From Clostridium muellerianum (GTDB lineage Bacteria > Bacillota > Clostridia > Clostridiales > Clostridiaceae): a DNA stretch of 64,000 bases. The stretch is from positions 81,692 to 145,691 of the forward strand of contig NZ_JABBNI010000010.1 of the NCBI RefSeq assembly GCF_012926525.1. The letters are read 5' to 3'. The notes below the pieces were generated by a model. The model worked only from the letters and a program-made list of their open reading frames with translations. It did no database searches and was not told the DNA's origin. The position numbers were made by a program, and so were the translations under genes. The first letter of the stretch is position 1. Each line of letters starts with the position of its first letter. Positions 35,863 to 46,315 of this stretch are shown one piece after another.

Positions 35863-35863
35863 C

Positions 35864-36517
35864 TTAGACAACTTCAGTTAGTTCATCATATCCACAAATA
35901 AAAATGTCTGAAAAGTTAATTATGTCTTTTCTTTGATATTCTGAATAAAGGTCGTGCACACCAACTACTGTCATACCAGCACTTTTAGCACCTTTCACAG
36001 CAGGAAGTATATCTTCGAATACTACGCAATTTTCAGGTTTTAAATTAAGTTTTTGCGCAGCTAATAGATATATATCAGGAAAGTCTTTACCTCTTTGAAC
36101 TTCATCAGTAGTACTTATGGAATCAAATAAATTATAAATATTATTTTTTTTAAGAACTGCTTCTATAAGAAGAGTACAATTGCTTGTAGCTAGAGCAATT
36201 TTCACATTTTTTGACTTTAATAGCAACAAAAACTCCCTTGCTCCAGGTTTTAAAGTAACATCATTAACATAATGGGATAATGCCATACTATTCCATTCAT
36301 CTTGTATTTCTTTTATAGAATCTGGAAGATTAAATTTATTTTTAAAATAACAAGCAATTTCCGAAAAACTCATATGCTCAATATCTTCTTTCAAATTTTC
36401 AGGTAAAGGTAAATTTCTTTTAGATAAGTATTCTTCATCAATTTTACTCCAAACCCACATGGAATCAATAAGAGTACCATCCATATCAAAAATTGCACCT
36501 TTAATGTTTTTTAGCAT
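35864..36517 (-). CDS. HAD-superfamily phosphatase, beta-phosphoglucomutase-like
   Basis: A 217-residue HAD hydrolase with motif I DMDGTLIDS (nucleophile Asp and general acid Asp), motif II ATSN, Lys in the RGKDFPDIYL segment and motif III VFEDILPAVKGAKSAG. The alpha-helical cap between motifs I and II places it in subfamily IA with beta-phosphoglucomutases and sugar phosphatases. The substrate cannot be told from sequence. AGGTGATT precedes the ATG. Confidence 0.88.
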   Translation of the reverse strand: MLKNIKGAIFDMDGTLIDSMWVWSKIDEEYLSKRNLPLPENLKEDIEHMSFSEIACYFKNKFNLPDSIKEIQDEWNSMALSHYVNDVTLKPGAREFLLLLKSKNVKIALATSNCTLLIEAVLKKNNIYNLFDSISTTDEVQRGKDFPDIYLLAAQKLNLKPENCVVFEDILPAVKGAKSAGMTVVGVHDLYSEYQRKDIINFSDIFICGYDELTEVV

Positions 36518-36571
36518 AAAATCACCTCGTACTTTAGTATAGCATAGAACATAATAAAAGCGCTATGGCAT

Positions 36572-36610
36572 AAAAAAAGATTAAAATCATATTTTAATAT
36601 GAAATTAATC
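36572..36610 (-). terminator. terminator of the [FeFe] hydrogenase gene
   Basis: On the minus strand GATTAA...TTAATC (36605-36610 with 36579-36584) encloses a TCATAT/ATATGA inner stem and is followed by seven T's. Confidence 0.8.
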
Positions 36611-36634
36611 CATGTTACCAAATACTAGGTTAGT

Positions 36635-37981
36635 CTAGAAATTTCTCCTAAATATTTTTATTCTATTTTCGTCTTTAAAATCTTCAATAGAGTCAATTTT
36701 TATTTTTTTTAGAATATCCTTCATACAAGGACTATCTACAGCAACTTTTATAGAAGAATTTTCAGCAAAGGAATTTACACTTTCCCTTCCTTTTTCTGTA
36801 GAAATAATAGCTTTAGGTCCACCAACGCAGCCACCAATACATCCCATACCCTCTATAAAATTAGCATCGATTTCTCCACATTGGGCTTTAGAAAGTATAT
36901 CTTTACATTCTTTTATACCATTAGCTTGAGCAGCTTTAAATAATTTATATTTTTCAGGAAATAATCTTTCAATGGCATCTGCTACAGCTATGGAAACTCC
37001 ACCTGTGCGTGCATAAAGCCTTCCACCTTTTGAGGCATATTCAGATGATAAATCTTCTTTCATTTTTGAAGGATCTATATTTAATGAATCAAAAATGTCT
37101 TTTACTTCTGCAAATGTAAGTACAAAATCTATATCACCGATTAAATCTTTATCTTTTGCCTCAGCTTTTTTTGCTATGCAGGGACCTATAAATACAACCT
37201 TACAATTAGAATTTAATGTTTTCATGACTCTTCCAGCAGCTATCATAGGTGAAATAGAAGGGGAAACGTATTTTACCAAGTTATCATAAATTTTTTTAAG
37301 CATACCTACCCACATAGGACAGCAGCAAGAAGTTATCATCAAATCTGTTTCACTCTTAACATAGTGATCAAATTCTATAGATTCCTTTAAGGTGAGCATA
37401 TCAGCGAAAAATGCAACTTCAACCATGTCTGTAAACCCTATTTTTTTGAAGGCAGATCTTAGTTGATTTATGGTAACAGTATCTCCAAATTGACCAGAAA
37501 TAGCAGGAGCTACTGCTGCAACGACTGGTAATTCACTTTTCAATAAGTCTACTAAAGGTATGAATTCTACTTTATCTAGTATACTTCCAGTTGGACAAGC
37601 TTCTACGCAAAAACCACAATCTGTACATCTATCATTATCTATATAAGTGGTTTTATTCTCTTTATCTATTAAAATAGCATTAAAAGGACATGAGGCTTGA
37701 CAAACTGTTTCTCCAGATGAATTCACACAGTCCATAGAACAATGCCTAATTTTATTAACTACTTTATGATTTATTTCATAAGATGAAATAGCTTTTTTTA
37801 ATTCATTAATAAAATTAGGACTATAAGTTATATTTGTTCCGCAAAGGGAAGAAATTACCTTACAAAGATCATTTTTGCTTAAGTTATCTTTTGACAGCAC
37901 TTTTTCTATTTCTTTTTCAAAAGTACCATCATAATAAGAATTTACTATGTCTTTAAATAAATTACTATATTTCGCTTTCAT
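36635..37981 (-). CDS. monomeric [FeFe] hydrogenase, probable group B
   Basis: A 448-residue [FeFe] hydrogenase. Two N-terminal [4Fe-4S] sites are visible (Cys81, 85, 94, 98 and Cys119, 122, 125, 129). The H-domain has all four H-cluster cysteines: L1 TSCCCPMW (217-224), L2 GPCIAKKAE (Cys268) and L3 EGMGCIGGCVGGP (Cys381 and Cys385). The triple cysteine in L1 and the GGP ending of L3 differ from the standard TSCCPAW and GGG of group A. To my knowledge the triple-cysteine form is the mark of group B enzymes such as C. pasteurianum CpIII. It would need HydF (0.1 kb) plus HydE and HydG for maturation. Physiological direction is unknown. Confidence 0.9.
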   Translation of the reverse strand: MKAKYSNLFKDIVNSYYDGTFEKEIEKVLSKDNLSKNDLCKVISSLCGTNITYSPNFINELKKAISSYEINHKVVNKIRHCSMDCVNSSGETVCQASCPFNAILIDKENKTTYIDNDRCTDCGFCVEACPTGSILDKVEFIPLVDLLKSELPVVAAVAPAISGQFGDTVTINQLRSAFKKIGFTDMVEVAFFADMLTLKESIEFDHYVKSETDLMITSCCCPMWVGMLKKIYDNLVKYVSPSISPMIAAGRVMKTLNSNCKVVFIGPCIAKKAEAKDKDLIGDIDFVLTFAEVKDIFDSLNIDPSKMKEDLSSEYASKGGRLYARTGGVSIAVADAIERLFPEKYKLFKAAQANGIKECKDILSKAQCGEIDANFIEGMGCIGGCVGGPKAIISTEKGRESVNSFAENSSIKVAVDSPCMKDILKKIKIDSIEDFKDENRIKIFRRNF

Positions 37982-38056
37982 ACTAACAGCTCCTTACAGA
38001 TTCAATAAATAACTCTTTGGATAATATTATAATAATTTTAATCAGAGAAGTAATTA

Positions 38057-38371
38057 TTAAATTTTATGTTTATCGTCTCCTTTTCCTCTTGTTGGGACTA
38101 AGGACATGAAGAAGCCTATTAATATTGAAACTAAAGCAGGTGCTATTACATTTAAATAAGATACAAAACGTGTTCTGTAGAATATCCAAGCAACAATTGA
38201 AGTTAAAATTACTGTTGTGACAAAGATATATATAACAAATTTAGCAAAAGAACTAAAAAGTTTTTCATATAATCTATGTCTTATAGGTCCACTTATTATT
38301 TTTCTAAATATAAAATAAGAAGCAAAAATAAAAATAATATCTACTAAAGCTGATATTAAAAAATTTTTCAT
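38057..38371 (-). CDS. small membrane protein
   Basis: A 104-residue protein with three predicted membrane segments (ISALVDIIFIFASYFIF, FVIYIFVTTVILTSIVAWIF, LNVIAPALVSILIGFFMSLV) and a charged C-terminal tail. I chose the ATG at 38371 because GGAGG lies 10-11 bases upstream; a longer frame from 38446 lacks a site. No family is recognised. It lies between the hydrogenase and murC on the same strand with 140 bp gaps. Confidence 0.7.
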   Translation of the reverse strand: MKNFLISALVDIIFIFASYFIFRKIISGPIRHRLYEKLFSSFAKFVIYIFVTTVILTSIVAWIFYRTRFVSYLNVIAPALVSILIGFFMSLVPTRGKGDDKHKI

Positions 38372-38512
38372 ATAAAAACACCTCCAACAGGTTATAAGTG
38401 TATTATTACCATGTTGAAGGATTTTTACACATAAGTAGTCATACAAAATCTATGATTTTGATATGATCGTTTATTCCTCTAGGAAAAATGGAAACGAGTT
38501 CCTTAATAAAAG

Positions 38513-39889
38513 TTATTTAAGATACATTTCACCTATTTTAAATACATCGCCGGCACCAACAGTTAAGAGAATATCACCATTTTTCACATTTTGATTTAAA
38601 TAAGAAACTATTTCTTCAAAACTGTGAAAGTTAGAACATTTTAAATTTGTTTTGCTAATTTCATTTGCCAGCATAGAAGAACTTACTACGCCTGCATCTT
38701 TTTCTCGAGCAGCATAGATATCTGCTAAAATTAATTCATCAGCATCATTGAAAGCCTGAGTAAATTCTTTAAATAAGTTTAATGTTCTTGAATAAGTATG
38801 TGGTTGAAATACACAAAAAACTTTTTTGTGTGGATAATTCTTTGCAGCACTTAAAGTAGCTTTTATTTCTGTTGGATGATGAGCATAATCATCTATAACT
38901 GTAACTCCATTCTTAATTCCTTTAATTTCAAATCGTCTATGAGTTCCTTTAAAGCTTTCTAGTCCATTACATATAAAATCTTTTGAAACATCAAGACTTA
39001 ATGATACACATATGCTTGCAAGAGCATTAAGAATATTATGTTTACCAGGAACATTTAACTTTATGGAGGTTAGTATTTCACCAGCAGCATAAACGTCAAA
39101 AGAAGCACAACCTTTTTCATCAAATTTTATATTCTTAGCTAATACATTTCCGTCATTGAATCCATAAGTTAATACATTGCAATTACACTCAGAAATTACT
39201 TTATCCATTCTTGGATCTTCTTTATAACATATTAAATAACCGTTTTTAGGAATTAATTTTGCAAAGTTTACAAATGCATTTTGTATGTCATCTATGTCTT
39301 TATAAAAATCTAAATGATCTGCATCTATATTTAAAATTACACCTATATAAGGAAAGAACTTAAGAAAAGATCCTTTGTATTCACAAGCTTCAGTTAAAAA
39401 GTATTCACTGTTACCAGGGCGTACATTTCCACCTATAGCGTCTAATTCTCCGCCAACGAGAATAGTAGGGTCCAAATTAGCATTTAAGAATATATGAGAT
39501 ACCATTGAAGTAGTAGTAGTTTTACCATGAGTTCCAGCGATAGCTACATTATATTTATGTCCTTTCATTATATGACCTAAGAATTCAGCTCTAGTCATTA
39601 ATGGAATATTTAATTCGTGTGCACGTACAAGTTCAAGATTATCTTTAGATATAGCAGCGGTATACACTATTAGGTCTATATCTTTTGTTATATTCTCTTT
39701 AACCTGTCCTATATTAATTTTAGCACCATTTGAGGATAATTTATCTGTTATCAATGATGGCTTTATATCGGAACCAAATACTTTGAAATTTCTTTCTAAA
39801 AGTATTTCGGCTAAGCCGCTCATGCTTATTCCACCTATACCTATAAAATATATTTTTTTATTCTTGTCTTTTAGAAAATCGAATGACAA
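38513..39889 (-). CDS. murC: UDP-N-acetylmuramate-L-alanine ligase MurC
   Basis: MurC adds L-alanine to UDP-MurNAc with ATP, starting the peptidoglycan stem peptide. The protein has the N-terminal nucleotide-sugar loop [14 protein letters not shown], the P-loop [21 protein letters not shown] and the C-terminal [15 protein letters not shown] chose TTG at 39889 (AAGGAG nine bases upstream), giving 458 residues starting MSFDFLK, a common clostridial N-terminus; the ATG at 39919 adds ten residues that include the ribosome site itself. Confidence 0.95.
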   Translation of the reverse strand: MSFDFLKDKNKKIYFIGIGGISMSGLAEILLERNFKVFGSDIKPSLITDKLSSNGAKINIGQVKENITKDIDLIVYTAAISKDNLELVRAHELNIPLMTRAEFLGHIMKGHKYNVAIAGTHGKTTTTSMVSHIFLNANLDPTILVGGELDAIGGNVRPGNSEYFLTEACEYKGSFLKFFPYIGVILNIDADHLDFYKDIDDIQNAFVNFAKLIPKNGYLICYKEDPRMDKVISECNCNVLTYGFNDGNVLAKNIKFDEKGCASFDVYAAGEILTSIKLNVPGKHNILNALASICVSLSLDVSKDFICNGLESFKGTHRRFEIKGIKNGVTVIDDYAHHPTEIKATLSAAKNYPHKKVFCVFQPHTYSRTLNLFKEFTQAFNDADELILADIYAAREKDAGVVSSSMLANEISKTNLKCSNFHSFEEIVSYLNQNVKNGDILLTVGAGDVFKIGEMYLK

Positions 39890-40197
39890 TATAATCAACT
39901 CCTTAAATAATAGTTTCATTTATTAATTATATACAAAAATGAGAAGAAAAAATACAATTACTAAATTTTATTTTAATGTAATAATAAATAGAATATTAGA
40001 TACTTGCATGATTATTGAATACATGGAATAATAAGTAACAGCTTATATTTGAATATAAATAGGTCCAAAATTTAAGTGATATGTAACTAAATATAGCAAT
40101 AATACTATTGATTAAGTATAACTTTTAGAATAAAATATGAATATTGGAATATGTTTTGAAAAAAATATTCGTAAAATTTATATAGATAGGTGATAAA
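39890..40197. other. divergent murC/purR intergenic region
   Basis: About 308 bp. On the minus strand TATAAT at 39926-39931 is a likely murC -10. Near purR, 40161-40176 holds a CGAA core in A/T flanks (read on the minus strand) that matches a PurR box at about 10 of 13 positions, so autoregulation is possible. Nothing else stands out. Confidence 0.4.
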
Positions 40198-41013
40198 ATG
40201 GAAAAGTTCAGTAGGAATCAAAGAGTAGCAGCGATAACTAAAGTATTAATAGAAAATCCTAATAAAATAATAAATTTAAATCATTTTACAGAAATGTTCA
40301 ATGCAGCTAAATCCACAGTAAGTGAGGATTTAGTTGTTGTTAAGGATACTTTAAGCAAACTTTCTATGGGAAGAATAGAGACTATATCTGGTGCAGCAGG
40401 AGGAGTGAAATACGTATGTGGTTTATCCTATGAAAAAAGTAAGGGATTTGCTGAAAAACTATGTATTATTTTGAAAAATAGAGAAAGAATAATACCAGGG
40501 AATTTTTTATATGTAACAGACATAATGTTCAATCCACAAATAATACACACAGCAGCTATAATACTTGCGTCAGCCTTTAATGATAAGTGTATAGACCATG
40601 TTGTTACAGTTGAAACTAAAGGTATACCATTAGCTTATGAAGTTGCAAAAATGCTGGGGGTACAGTTGGTTGTAGTTAGAAGGGAAACAAAACTTACAGA
40701 AGGTTCTACCTTAAGTATAAACTATGTTTCAGGTTCAAGTGGCAGAATACAAAATATGTCGCTGTCCAAAAAAGCAATGAAAAAAGGAAGTAGGTGTATA
40801 TTTATAGATGATTTCATGAAGGCGGGAGGTACTGCCATGGGGATAATTGACTTACTTAAGGAATTTGATAGTGAGCTTTTAGGAATTGGAGTATTAATAG
40901 ACAATGTAGAGACTCCTAAAAAGTTAATTCATGATTATGTATCTATAGTGGATTTTGAGGGAAGTGATGAAAAGGGAGAATCGCTGTTATTTCCTTCTAA
41001 AATGTTTAAATAG
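40198..41013 (+). CDS. purR: purine operon repressor PurR
   Basis: PurR of Gram-positives represses purine genes and is released by PRPP. The 271-residue protein has an N-terminal winged-helix domain (1-75; FSRNQRVAAITKVLIENPNK, AKSTVSEDL) and a phosphoribosyltransferase-fold effector domain with the PRPP motif CIFIDDFMKAGGTA. Position before spoVG matches Bacillus, but the yabJ (RidA) gene that lies between them there is missing. It shares the block with prs, whose product makes the PRPP effector. Confidence 0.95.
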   Translation: MEKFSRNQRVAAITKVLIENPNKIINLNHFTEMFNAAKSTVSEDLVVVKDTLSKLSMGRIETISGAAGGVKYVCGLSYEKSKGFAEKLCIILKNRERIIPGNFLYVTDIMFNPQIIHTAAIILASAFNDKCIDHVVTVETKGIPLAYEVAKMLGVQLVVVRRETKLTEGSTLSINYVSGSSGRIQNMSLSKKAMKKGSRCIFIDDFMKAGGTAMGIIDLLKEFDSELLGIGVLIDNVETPKKLIHDYVSIVDFEGSDEKGESLLFPSKMFK

Positions 41014-41049
41014 AAATTTGAAAAAATTTATTGATTTTTCAAAAAATAA

Positions 41050-41078
41050 GAAGGAAAATTATAAGTTATAGAGAATAC
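41050..41078 (+). promoter_or_regulatory. sigma-H promoter of spoVG
   Basis: GAAGGAAAA (41050-41058) matches the sigma-H -35 consensus RnAGGAWWW completely. AGAGAATAC (41070-41078) matches the -10 RnnGAATWW at eight of nine positions, with an 11-bp spacer as expected. spoVG is the classic sigma-H target in Bacillus. Confidence 0.75.
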
Positions 41079-41111
41079 TATATAAATAAGCATCTTGGAG
41101 GTGGATTTTAT

Positions 41112-41402
41112 ATGCAAATTACAGACGTTAGAGTAAGAAAAATTGCTGCTGAAGGTAAAATGAAAGCTATTGTTTCCGTAACCTTTGATAATGAATTTGT
41201 TGTTCATGATATAAAGGTTATAGAAGGTCAAAATGGGCTTTTCATAGCAATGCCAAGCAGAAAAACTCCTGATGGAGAATTTAAAGACATTGCTCATCCA
41301 ATCAACACTCAAACAAGAGAAAAAATACAGAAATCAATTTTAGATGAGTATGAAAAAGTGAAAAATGAAGAGATTGTTTCTGCGGAAAAAGTAGAAGAAT
41401 AG
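41112..41402 (+). CDS. spoVG: septation/RNA-binding regulator SpoVG
   Basis: SpoVG is a small conserved nucleic-acid-binding regulator first known from spore cortex formation and asymmetric septation. From the ATG at 41112 (TTGGAGGTGG upstream) it is 96 residues and begins [11 protein letters not shown], with the family block [26 protein letters not shown] longer frame from 41031 would run through the sigma-H promoter and is rejected. Confidence 0.97.
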   Translation: MQITDVRVRKIAAEGKMKAIVSVTFDNEFVVHDIKVIEGQNGLFIAMPSRKTPDGEFKDIAHPINTQTREKIQKSILDEYEKVKNEEIVSAEKVEE

Positions 41403-41403
41403 T

Positions 41404-41429
41404 AAAAAGGAGTAGAGATACTCCTTTTT
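41404..41429 (+). terminator. terminator after spoVG
   Basis: Perfect 11-bp stem (41404-41414 with 41419-41429), GAGA tetraloop, T-run. Confidence 0.92.
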
Positions 41430-41560
41430 ATTATTGCAAATTCTATATAAAAATTGTGTATAAGGTTGAAAATAAATTTTATATAAAATATAATATTAGA
41501 GGGTGTTTTATAACTATAAGGTAGAAAAATGTAATTTTATAACCATAAAGAGGTGTTAAA

Positions 41561-42931
41561 ATGTATAAATGTGCTATAATATTAGCGGCTGGAGAAGGAA
41601 AAAGAATGAAATCTTCCCTTCCGAAGGTTATTCACAAGATATGTGGAACTGAAATGGTAAATATGGTAATTGATGTTATGAGAAATTCAGACATAAATGA
41701 AGTAAACGTAGTAGTTGGAAAAGGTGCGGATAAAGTAAAGGAAACTACTTCAGAAAGAAATGTGCTTTATTCTTTTCAGGATAAACAATTAGGTACTGGT
41801 CATGCAGTAATGTGTGCTAAGGAATTTTTGGAAGGAAAGAACGGAACAGTAGCTATATTTACTGGAGACGCTCCTTTAATTACAGAAGATACTGTTAAGA
41901 AGTTAGTTGATTTTCATGAAAGTGGAAACTATAAAGCTACTATATTAACATCTATAGTAGATGTTCCTACTGGATATGGAAGAATAGTAAGAGAAAAAAA
42001 TAATGATGTTTCTAAGATAGTAGAACATAAAGATTGTAGTGAAGAAGAACTTAAAATCAATGAAATAAATTCAGCTATGTATTGCTTTGATATACAAGCA
42101 CTACTTAAAAGCATCAAAAAGTTAAATAGCAATAATGCTCAAGGAGAATATTATTTAACGGATGTTATTGGAATTTTAAAGAATCAGGGAGAAAAGATAG
42201 GCGCACTTCCTGTACCATTTGAAGAAACTATGGGAGTTAACTCTAGAATACAGCTTGCAGATGCAGAAAAAGTTATGAGAAGAAGAATAAATAAAAAACA
42301 TATGGAAAATGGAGTTACTTTAATTGACCCAGATAATACATACATAGGTAAGGATGTACAAATAGGAAATGATACAGTGATATACCCTGGTAATGTTTTA
42401 CATGGCAACACAGTTATAAAAGAAGAATGTACATTATATCCAAATTCAAGAATAGAAGATAGTACTATAGAAAAAGGGGTTACGATTCAAAGCTCTGTAA
42501 TATTAGATAGTAAGATTGGTGAGAATACTACAGTCGGACCATTTGCTTATATAAGACCTTTAACCGTTATAGGTAAGTCAGCAAGAATAGGAGATTTTGT
42601 TGAAATTAAAAAATCTACTATAGGTGATAATACAAAGGTTTCACACTTAACTTATATTGGAGATGCGGAAGTTGGCAGTGGATGTAATTTTGGATGTGGA
42701 ACTGTTGTAGTTAACTATGACGGAACAGCTAAGTATAAAACTATAATTGGAGATAATGCATTTATAGGATGTAATACAAATTTGGTTTCTCCAGTTACAG
42801 TTAAAGATAACTCATATATAGCAGCAGGATCTACCATAACAAAGGAAGTTCCTGAAGGAGCTTTAGCGGTTGCAAGAGCCAGACAGAAGAACATAGAAGG
42901 TTGGGTAGAGAAAAAAGGATTAAAGAAATAA
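41561..42931 (+). CDS. glmU: bifunctional GlmU
   Basis: GlmU acetylates glucosamine-1-phosphate and then couples it to UTP, yielding UDP-GlcNAc for wall synthesis. The 456-residue length is standard. The N-terminal uridyltransferase domain starts [22 protein letters not shown]; the C-terminal left-handed beta-helix acetyltransferase shows hexapeptide periodicity and the conserved [23 protein letters not shown] and [28 protein letters not shown] precedes the ATG. It is cotranscribed with prs 20 bp downstream. Confidence 0.97.
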   Translation: MYKCAIILAAGEGKRMKSSLPKVIHKICGTEMVNMVIDVMRNSDINEVNVVVGKGADKVKETTSERNVLYSFQDKQLGTGHAVMCAKEFLEGKNGTVAIFTGDAPLITEDTVKKLVDFHESGNYKATILTSIVDVPTGYGRIVREKNNDVSKIVEHKDCSEEELKINEINSAMYCFDIQALLKSIKKLNSNNAQGEYYLTDVIGILKNQGEKIGALPVPFEETMGVNSRIQLADAEKVMRRRINKKHMENGVTLIDPDNTYIGKDVQIGNDTVIYPGNVLHGNTVIKEECTLYPNSRIEDSTIEKGVTIQSSVILDSKIGENTTVGPFAYIRPLTVIGKSARIGDFVEIKKSTIGDNTKVSHLTYIGDAEVGSGCNFGCGTVVVNYDGTAKYKTIIGDNAFIGCNTNLVSPVTVKDNSYIAAGSTITKEVPEGALAVARARQKNIEGWVEKKGLKK

Positions 42932-42951
42932 AATTTTAGGAGGATTATACA

Positions 42952-43911
42952 ATGATAACCCATGGTAAGAACATTAAAATTTTTACAGGTACTTCTCATC
43001 CTGAATTAGCTGAAGATATTGCTAATATATTAGGATTATCTGTTGGAAAATCAAACGTTTCAACATTTAGTGATGGTGAAATATCAGTAGATATTAACGA
43101 GACAGTAAGAGGAACCGACGTATTCGTAGTGCAATCAACTAATAATCCAGTGAATAGCAATTTAATGGAACTTTTAATTATGATAGATGCATTTAAAAGA
43201 GCATCTGCAGGAAGAATAACCGCAGTAGTGCCTTATTATGGTTATGCAAGACAGGATAGAAAAGCAAAAGCAAGAGATCCAATTACAGCAAAATTAGTGG
43301 CAGATATTTTAACTGCTGCAGGGGCTGATAGAGTGCTAACTATGGATTTACATGCATCTCAGATTCAAGGATATTTCAATATACCATTAGATCACTTATT
43401 GGGAGCACCTATCCTTGCAAAATATTTTATACAAAAAGGATTTGCAGACAGAGATGATATAGTTGTAGTTTCACCAGACCTTGGAAGTGTAACAAGAGCT
43501 AGAAAATTTGCTGATAAGCTACATGCACCAATAGCTATAATAGATAAAAGAAGGCCAAAGGCTAATGTATCAGAGATAATGAATGTTATTGGTGATATAA
43601 AGGATAAAACAGTAATATTAGTAGATGATATGATAGATACTGCAGGAACTATAACTAACGGAGCAAATGCTTTAGTTAAGTTAGGAGCAAAAGAAGTGTA
43701 TGCTTGTTGTACACATGCTGTTTTATCAGGTCCTGCTATAGATAGAATAAAAGAATCTGCTATAAAAGAGTTAGTAATGTTAAATACTATAGACTTATCA
43801 AAGGATAAAATGCTAGATAAGTTTAAGATTTTATCAGTTGCACCTGTATTTGCAGAAGCTATAAAGAGAATATATGAGGATATATCAGTAAGTAAGCTAT
43901 TTGAAGATTAA
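42952..43911 (+). CDS. prs: ribose-phosphate pyrophosphokinase
   Basis: Prs makes PRPP from ribose 5-phosphate and ATP, feeding purine, pyrimidine, histidine and NAD synthesis. The 319-residue class I enzyme has the N-terminal [14 protein letters not shown], catalytic [16 protein letters not shown] and the PRPP-binding [16 protein letters not shown] precedes the ATG. It follows glmU as in Bacillus and ends at a strong terminator. Confidence 0.97.
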   Translation: MITHGKNIKIFTGTSHPELAEDIANILGLSVGKSNVSTFSDGEISVDINETVRGTDVFVVQSTNNPVNSNLMELLIMIDAFKRASAGRITAVVPYYGYARQDRKAKARDPITAKLVADILTAAGADRVLTMDLHASQIQGYFNIPLDHLLGAPILAKYFIQKGFADRDDIVVVSPDLGSVTRARKFADKLHAPIAIIDKRRPKANVSEIMNVIGDIKDKTVILVDDMIDTAGTITNGANALVKLGAKEVYACCTHAVLSGPAIDRIKESAIKELVMLNTIDLSKDKMLDKFKILSVAPVFAEAIKRIYEDISVSKLFED

Positions 43912-43922
43912 TTGTTAGTTAC

Positions 43923-43955
43923 AAAAGCATGCAGAATTAAATTTTGCATGCTTTT
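43923..43955 (+). terminator. terminator after prs
   Basis: An 11-bp stem AAAAGCATGCA (43923-43933) with 43945-43955, extended inward by A-T pairs, followed by a T-run. Confidence 0.9.
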
Positions 43956-44125
43956 TAATATAGTAAATTATTTGTAACTTTTTATATATGTACTAGTACT
44001 ACTTATAAAATGTATGGTAAATTTAATAGTAAGCGTACTGAATTTTAGAAGTTTTAGTATGTAAGCATTAAAAAGTTATGACTAGTTGAAAATATCAAGT
44101 TTAATTAAATAAAGGAGATAGTGTA

Positions 44126-44812
44126 ATGGAAGGTTCTATAGGAAAGATATTAATTGTAGACGATGATGAAAATATATGTGAAGTAATAAAAATGTATGTT
44201 GAAAATTCAGGATATAATACTGAAGTTTGTCATGATGGAAGAGAAGCACAGGAAGTTTTTTTAGAATATAAACCAGATTTAGTTTTATTAGATATAATGT
44301 TGCCTCATATTGATGGTATAGATGTTTTAAAGTGGATAAGGAAAGAATATGAGACGCCTGTTATCATGTTAACTGCTAAAGGAGAAACTTTTGATAAAGT
44401 ACTTGGACTAGAACTTGGAGCAGATGATTATATAGTGAAACCTTTTGAACCTAAAGAATTGTTAGCTAGAGTTAAAGCTGTTTTAAGAAGGTATAATGTA
44501 GACAATGAAAATAAAGAAGTGTTGAATTTTGAACAATTAACAATAGATATAAATTCTTATACCGTAGTTTATAAAGGTCAGGAAATCAAAATGCCTCCTA
44601 AAGAATTTGAATTAGTATATTATTTGGCAAATAATAAAAATAGGGTATTTACAAGAGAGCAACTTTTATGTGAAGTTTGGGGATATGATTATCCGGGAGA
44701 TTCGAGAACGGTAGACGTGCATGTAAAGAGACTTAGAGAAAAATTACAGGGAGGACCTAACTGGCAGATAGAAACAGTGTGGGGTGTAGGCTATAAGTTT
44801 GAGGTGAAGTAA
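44126..44812 (+). CDS. OmpR/PhoB-family response regulator
   Basis: A 228-residue regulator: receiver domain with the acidic triad at residues 12-14, phosphoacceptor Asp56 (LVLLDIMLPHIDG), Thr and Lys in VIMLTAKG and IVKPFEPKELLARV; then a winged-helix DNA-binding domain (about 130-226) with RTVDVHVKRLREKL. Its kinase starts one base after its stop codon. The gene pair sits where Bacillus has ctc, so it is an insertion into this conserved block. Targets are unknown; the HtrA gene that follows is a reasonable candidate. Confidence 0.92.
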   Translation: MEGSIGKILIVDDDENICEVIKMYVENSGYNTEVCHDGREAQEVFLEYKPDLVLLDIMLPHIDGIDVLKWIRKEYETPVIMLTAKGETFDKVLGLELGADDYIVKPFEPKELLARVKAVLRRYNVDNENKEVLNFEQLTIDINSYTVVYKGQEIKMPPKEFELVYYLANNKNRVFTREQLLCEVWGYDYPGDSRTVDVHVKRLREKLQGGPNWQIETVWGVGYKFEVK

Positions 44813-44813
44813 A

Positions 44814-46223
44814 GTGAAGAAAGGTTTAGTTTCCAAGCTTGTAGCTACATTTATAGTAATAATTTCACTTAGTTTCATTATGACAGCTGCATTTTTATCA
44901 TATTGGTTTGAAGAATATTATTTTGATCAGAGAAAAAGTCAGCTTATGTCAGATTCTCAGCTTATAGCTACTGCAGCTGTACAATATTTAGATGAAAGAA
45001 TAACTTCTGACAAATTTAATGAGACTTTAGCTTATGTTGGTAAGTATTTATCTGCAAATATATGGTTAACAGATAATTATGGAATTGTTTATGCTGTTTC
45101 TGATAGTGCACATAAGGATATACTTGGCAAACAAGTTTTAACAAACGATTTGGAACAATTAAGAGAGAATAATGTAGTAGAGAAAAGAGGAAAGTATGGT
45201 AAGTTAATTAATATCCCAGTGCATACTATAGAAATTCCTATTTTTCATAATGAAATGTTTAAGGGTGCAATAATAATGCATTCGTCTATAAACGAAATAA
45301 GTGGAGCATTAAAAAGAGTTTACGAAATAATATGGATTTCAGCTATATTTGCTATAATAGTTTCTTGTGTTGTAATATATTATATTTCACGAAAAATAAT
45401 AATAAATCCTCTTGCACAAATTAATTATGTAGCAGATAAAATATCCAAGGGAGAGGTTGATAGGAGAGTTAAGATAAATTCTAAAGACGAAATAGGCGTT
45501 TTAGCAAAATCATTTAACTCTATGGCAGATTCATTAGAAAAAGTAGAGAAAAACAGAAGAGAATTTATTTCAAATGTATCGCACGAAATAAGATCGCCAA
45601 TAACATCTATTAAGGGTTTTATAGGAGGGATTTTAGATGGAGTTATCCCAAAAGAAAAGGAAAATTATTATCTATCTATAACTTATGAAGAAATTCAAAG
45701 GCTTACAAGACTTGTAAATGATTTGTTAGACCTATCATCTATTGAAGCTGGTCAATTTAAACTCAGAATTGAGGAAATTGACATAAATGAAATTATAAGG
45801 CTGTGCGTGATAAAATTTGAAACAAAGGTAAAAGAAAAGAAAGTTACAGTAGATGTACTTATGCAGGATGATAAACTTTTAGTAGTTGGTGATAGAGATA
45901 GGATAACTCAAGTAGTAACCAATCTAACAGATAATGCAATAAAGTATGTAAATGAAGGCGGAAATATAAAAATAAGCACAAAGACAAAAGGAGAAAAAGT
46001 TATAGTATCAATATTTAATGATGGACCAGGAATATCTGAAGAAGGATTAAAACGCATATGGGATAGATTTTATAAAGAAGATAAATCTAGAACATCTAAA
46101 GTAAGCACAGGACTAGGCCTTCCTATAGTAAGATGTATACTTACACAATTAGGAGAAGATATATGGGCAGAAAGTAAGGAATCTCAAGGAGTTACATTTA
46201 CCTTTACATTAAAAAGGATTTAA
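44814..46223 (+). CDS. sensor histidine kinase with extracytoplasmic sensor and HAMP
   Basis: A 469-residue kinase: membrane segment 1 (about 8-30), an extracytoplasmic sensor of about 135 residues, membrane segment 2 (about 172-192), HAMP (193-245), HisKA with His257 (NVSHEIRSPITSIKG), N-box NLTDNAIKYVN, G1 IFNDGPGIS, and G2 STGLGLPIV. It starts with GTG at 44814, spaced correctly from GAGGTG. The architecture is that of envelope-stress or phosphate-type kinases. The signal is unknown. Confidence 0.9.
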   Translation: MKKGLVSKLVATFIVIISLSFIMTAAFLSYWFEEYYFDQRKSQLMSDSQLIATAAVQYLDERITSDKFNETLAYVGKYLSANIWLTDNYGIVYAVSDSAHKDILGKQVLTNDLEQLRENNVVEKRGKYGKLINIPVHTIEIPIFHNEMFKGAIIMHSSINEISGALKRVYEIIWISAIFAIIVSCVVIYYISRKIIINPLAQINYVADKISKGEVDRRVKINSKDEIGVLAKSFNSMADSLEKVEKNRREFISNVSHEIRSPITSIKGFIGGILDGVIPKEKENYYLSITYEEIQRLTRLVNDLLDLSSIEAGQFKLRIEEIDINEIIRLCVIKFETKVKEKKVTVDVLMQDDKLLVVGDRDRITQVVTNLTDNAIKYVNEGGNIKISTKTKGEKVIVSIFNDGPGISEEGLKRIWDRFYKEDKSRTSKVSTGLGLPIVRCILTQLGEDIWAESKESQGVTFTFTLKRI

Positions 46224-46315
46224 AAAATAATAACATTTTGTTCATAGTTATGTAAAAAATATTTACTAACATATACATAATGGATTAAATATATATTATT
46301 ACGAGGTGCAATTTT

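Noticed and set aside
40161..40176. PurR box before purR
   Set aside because: Only about 10 of 13 positions match and no second box lies nearby; kept as a remark in the intergenic entry, not as a site.
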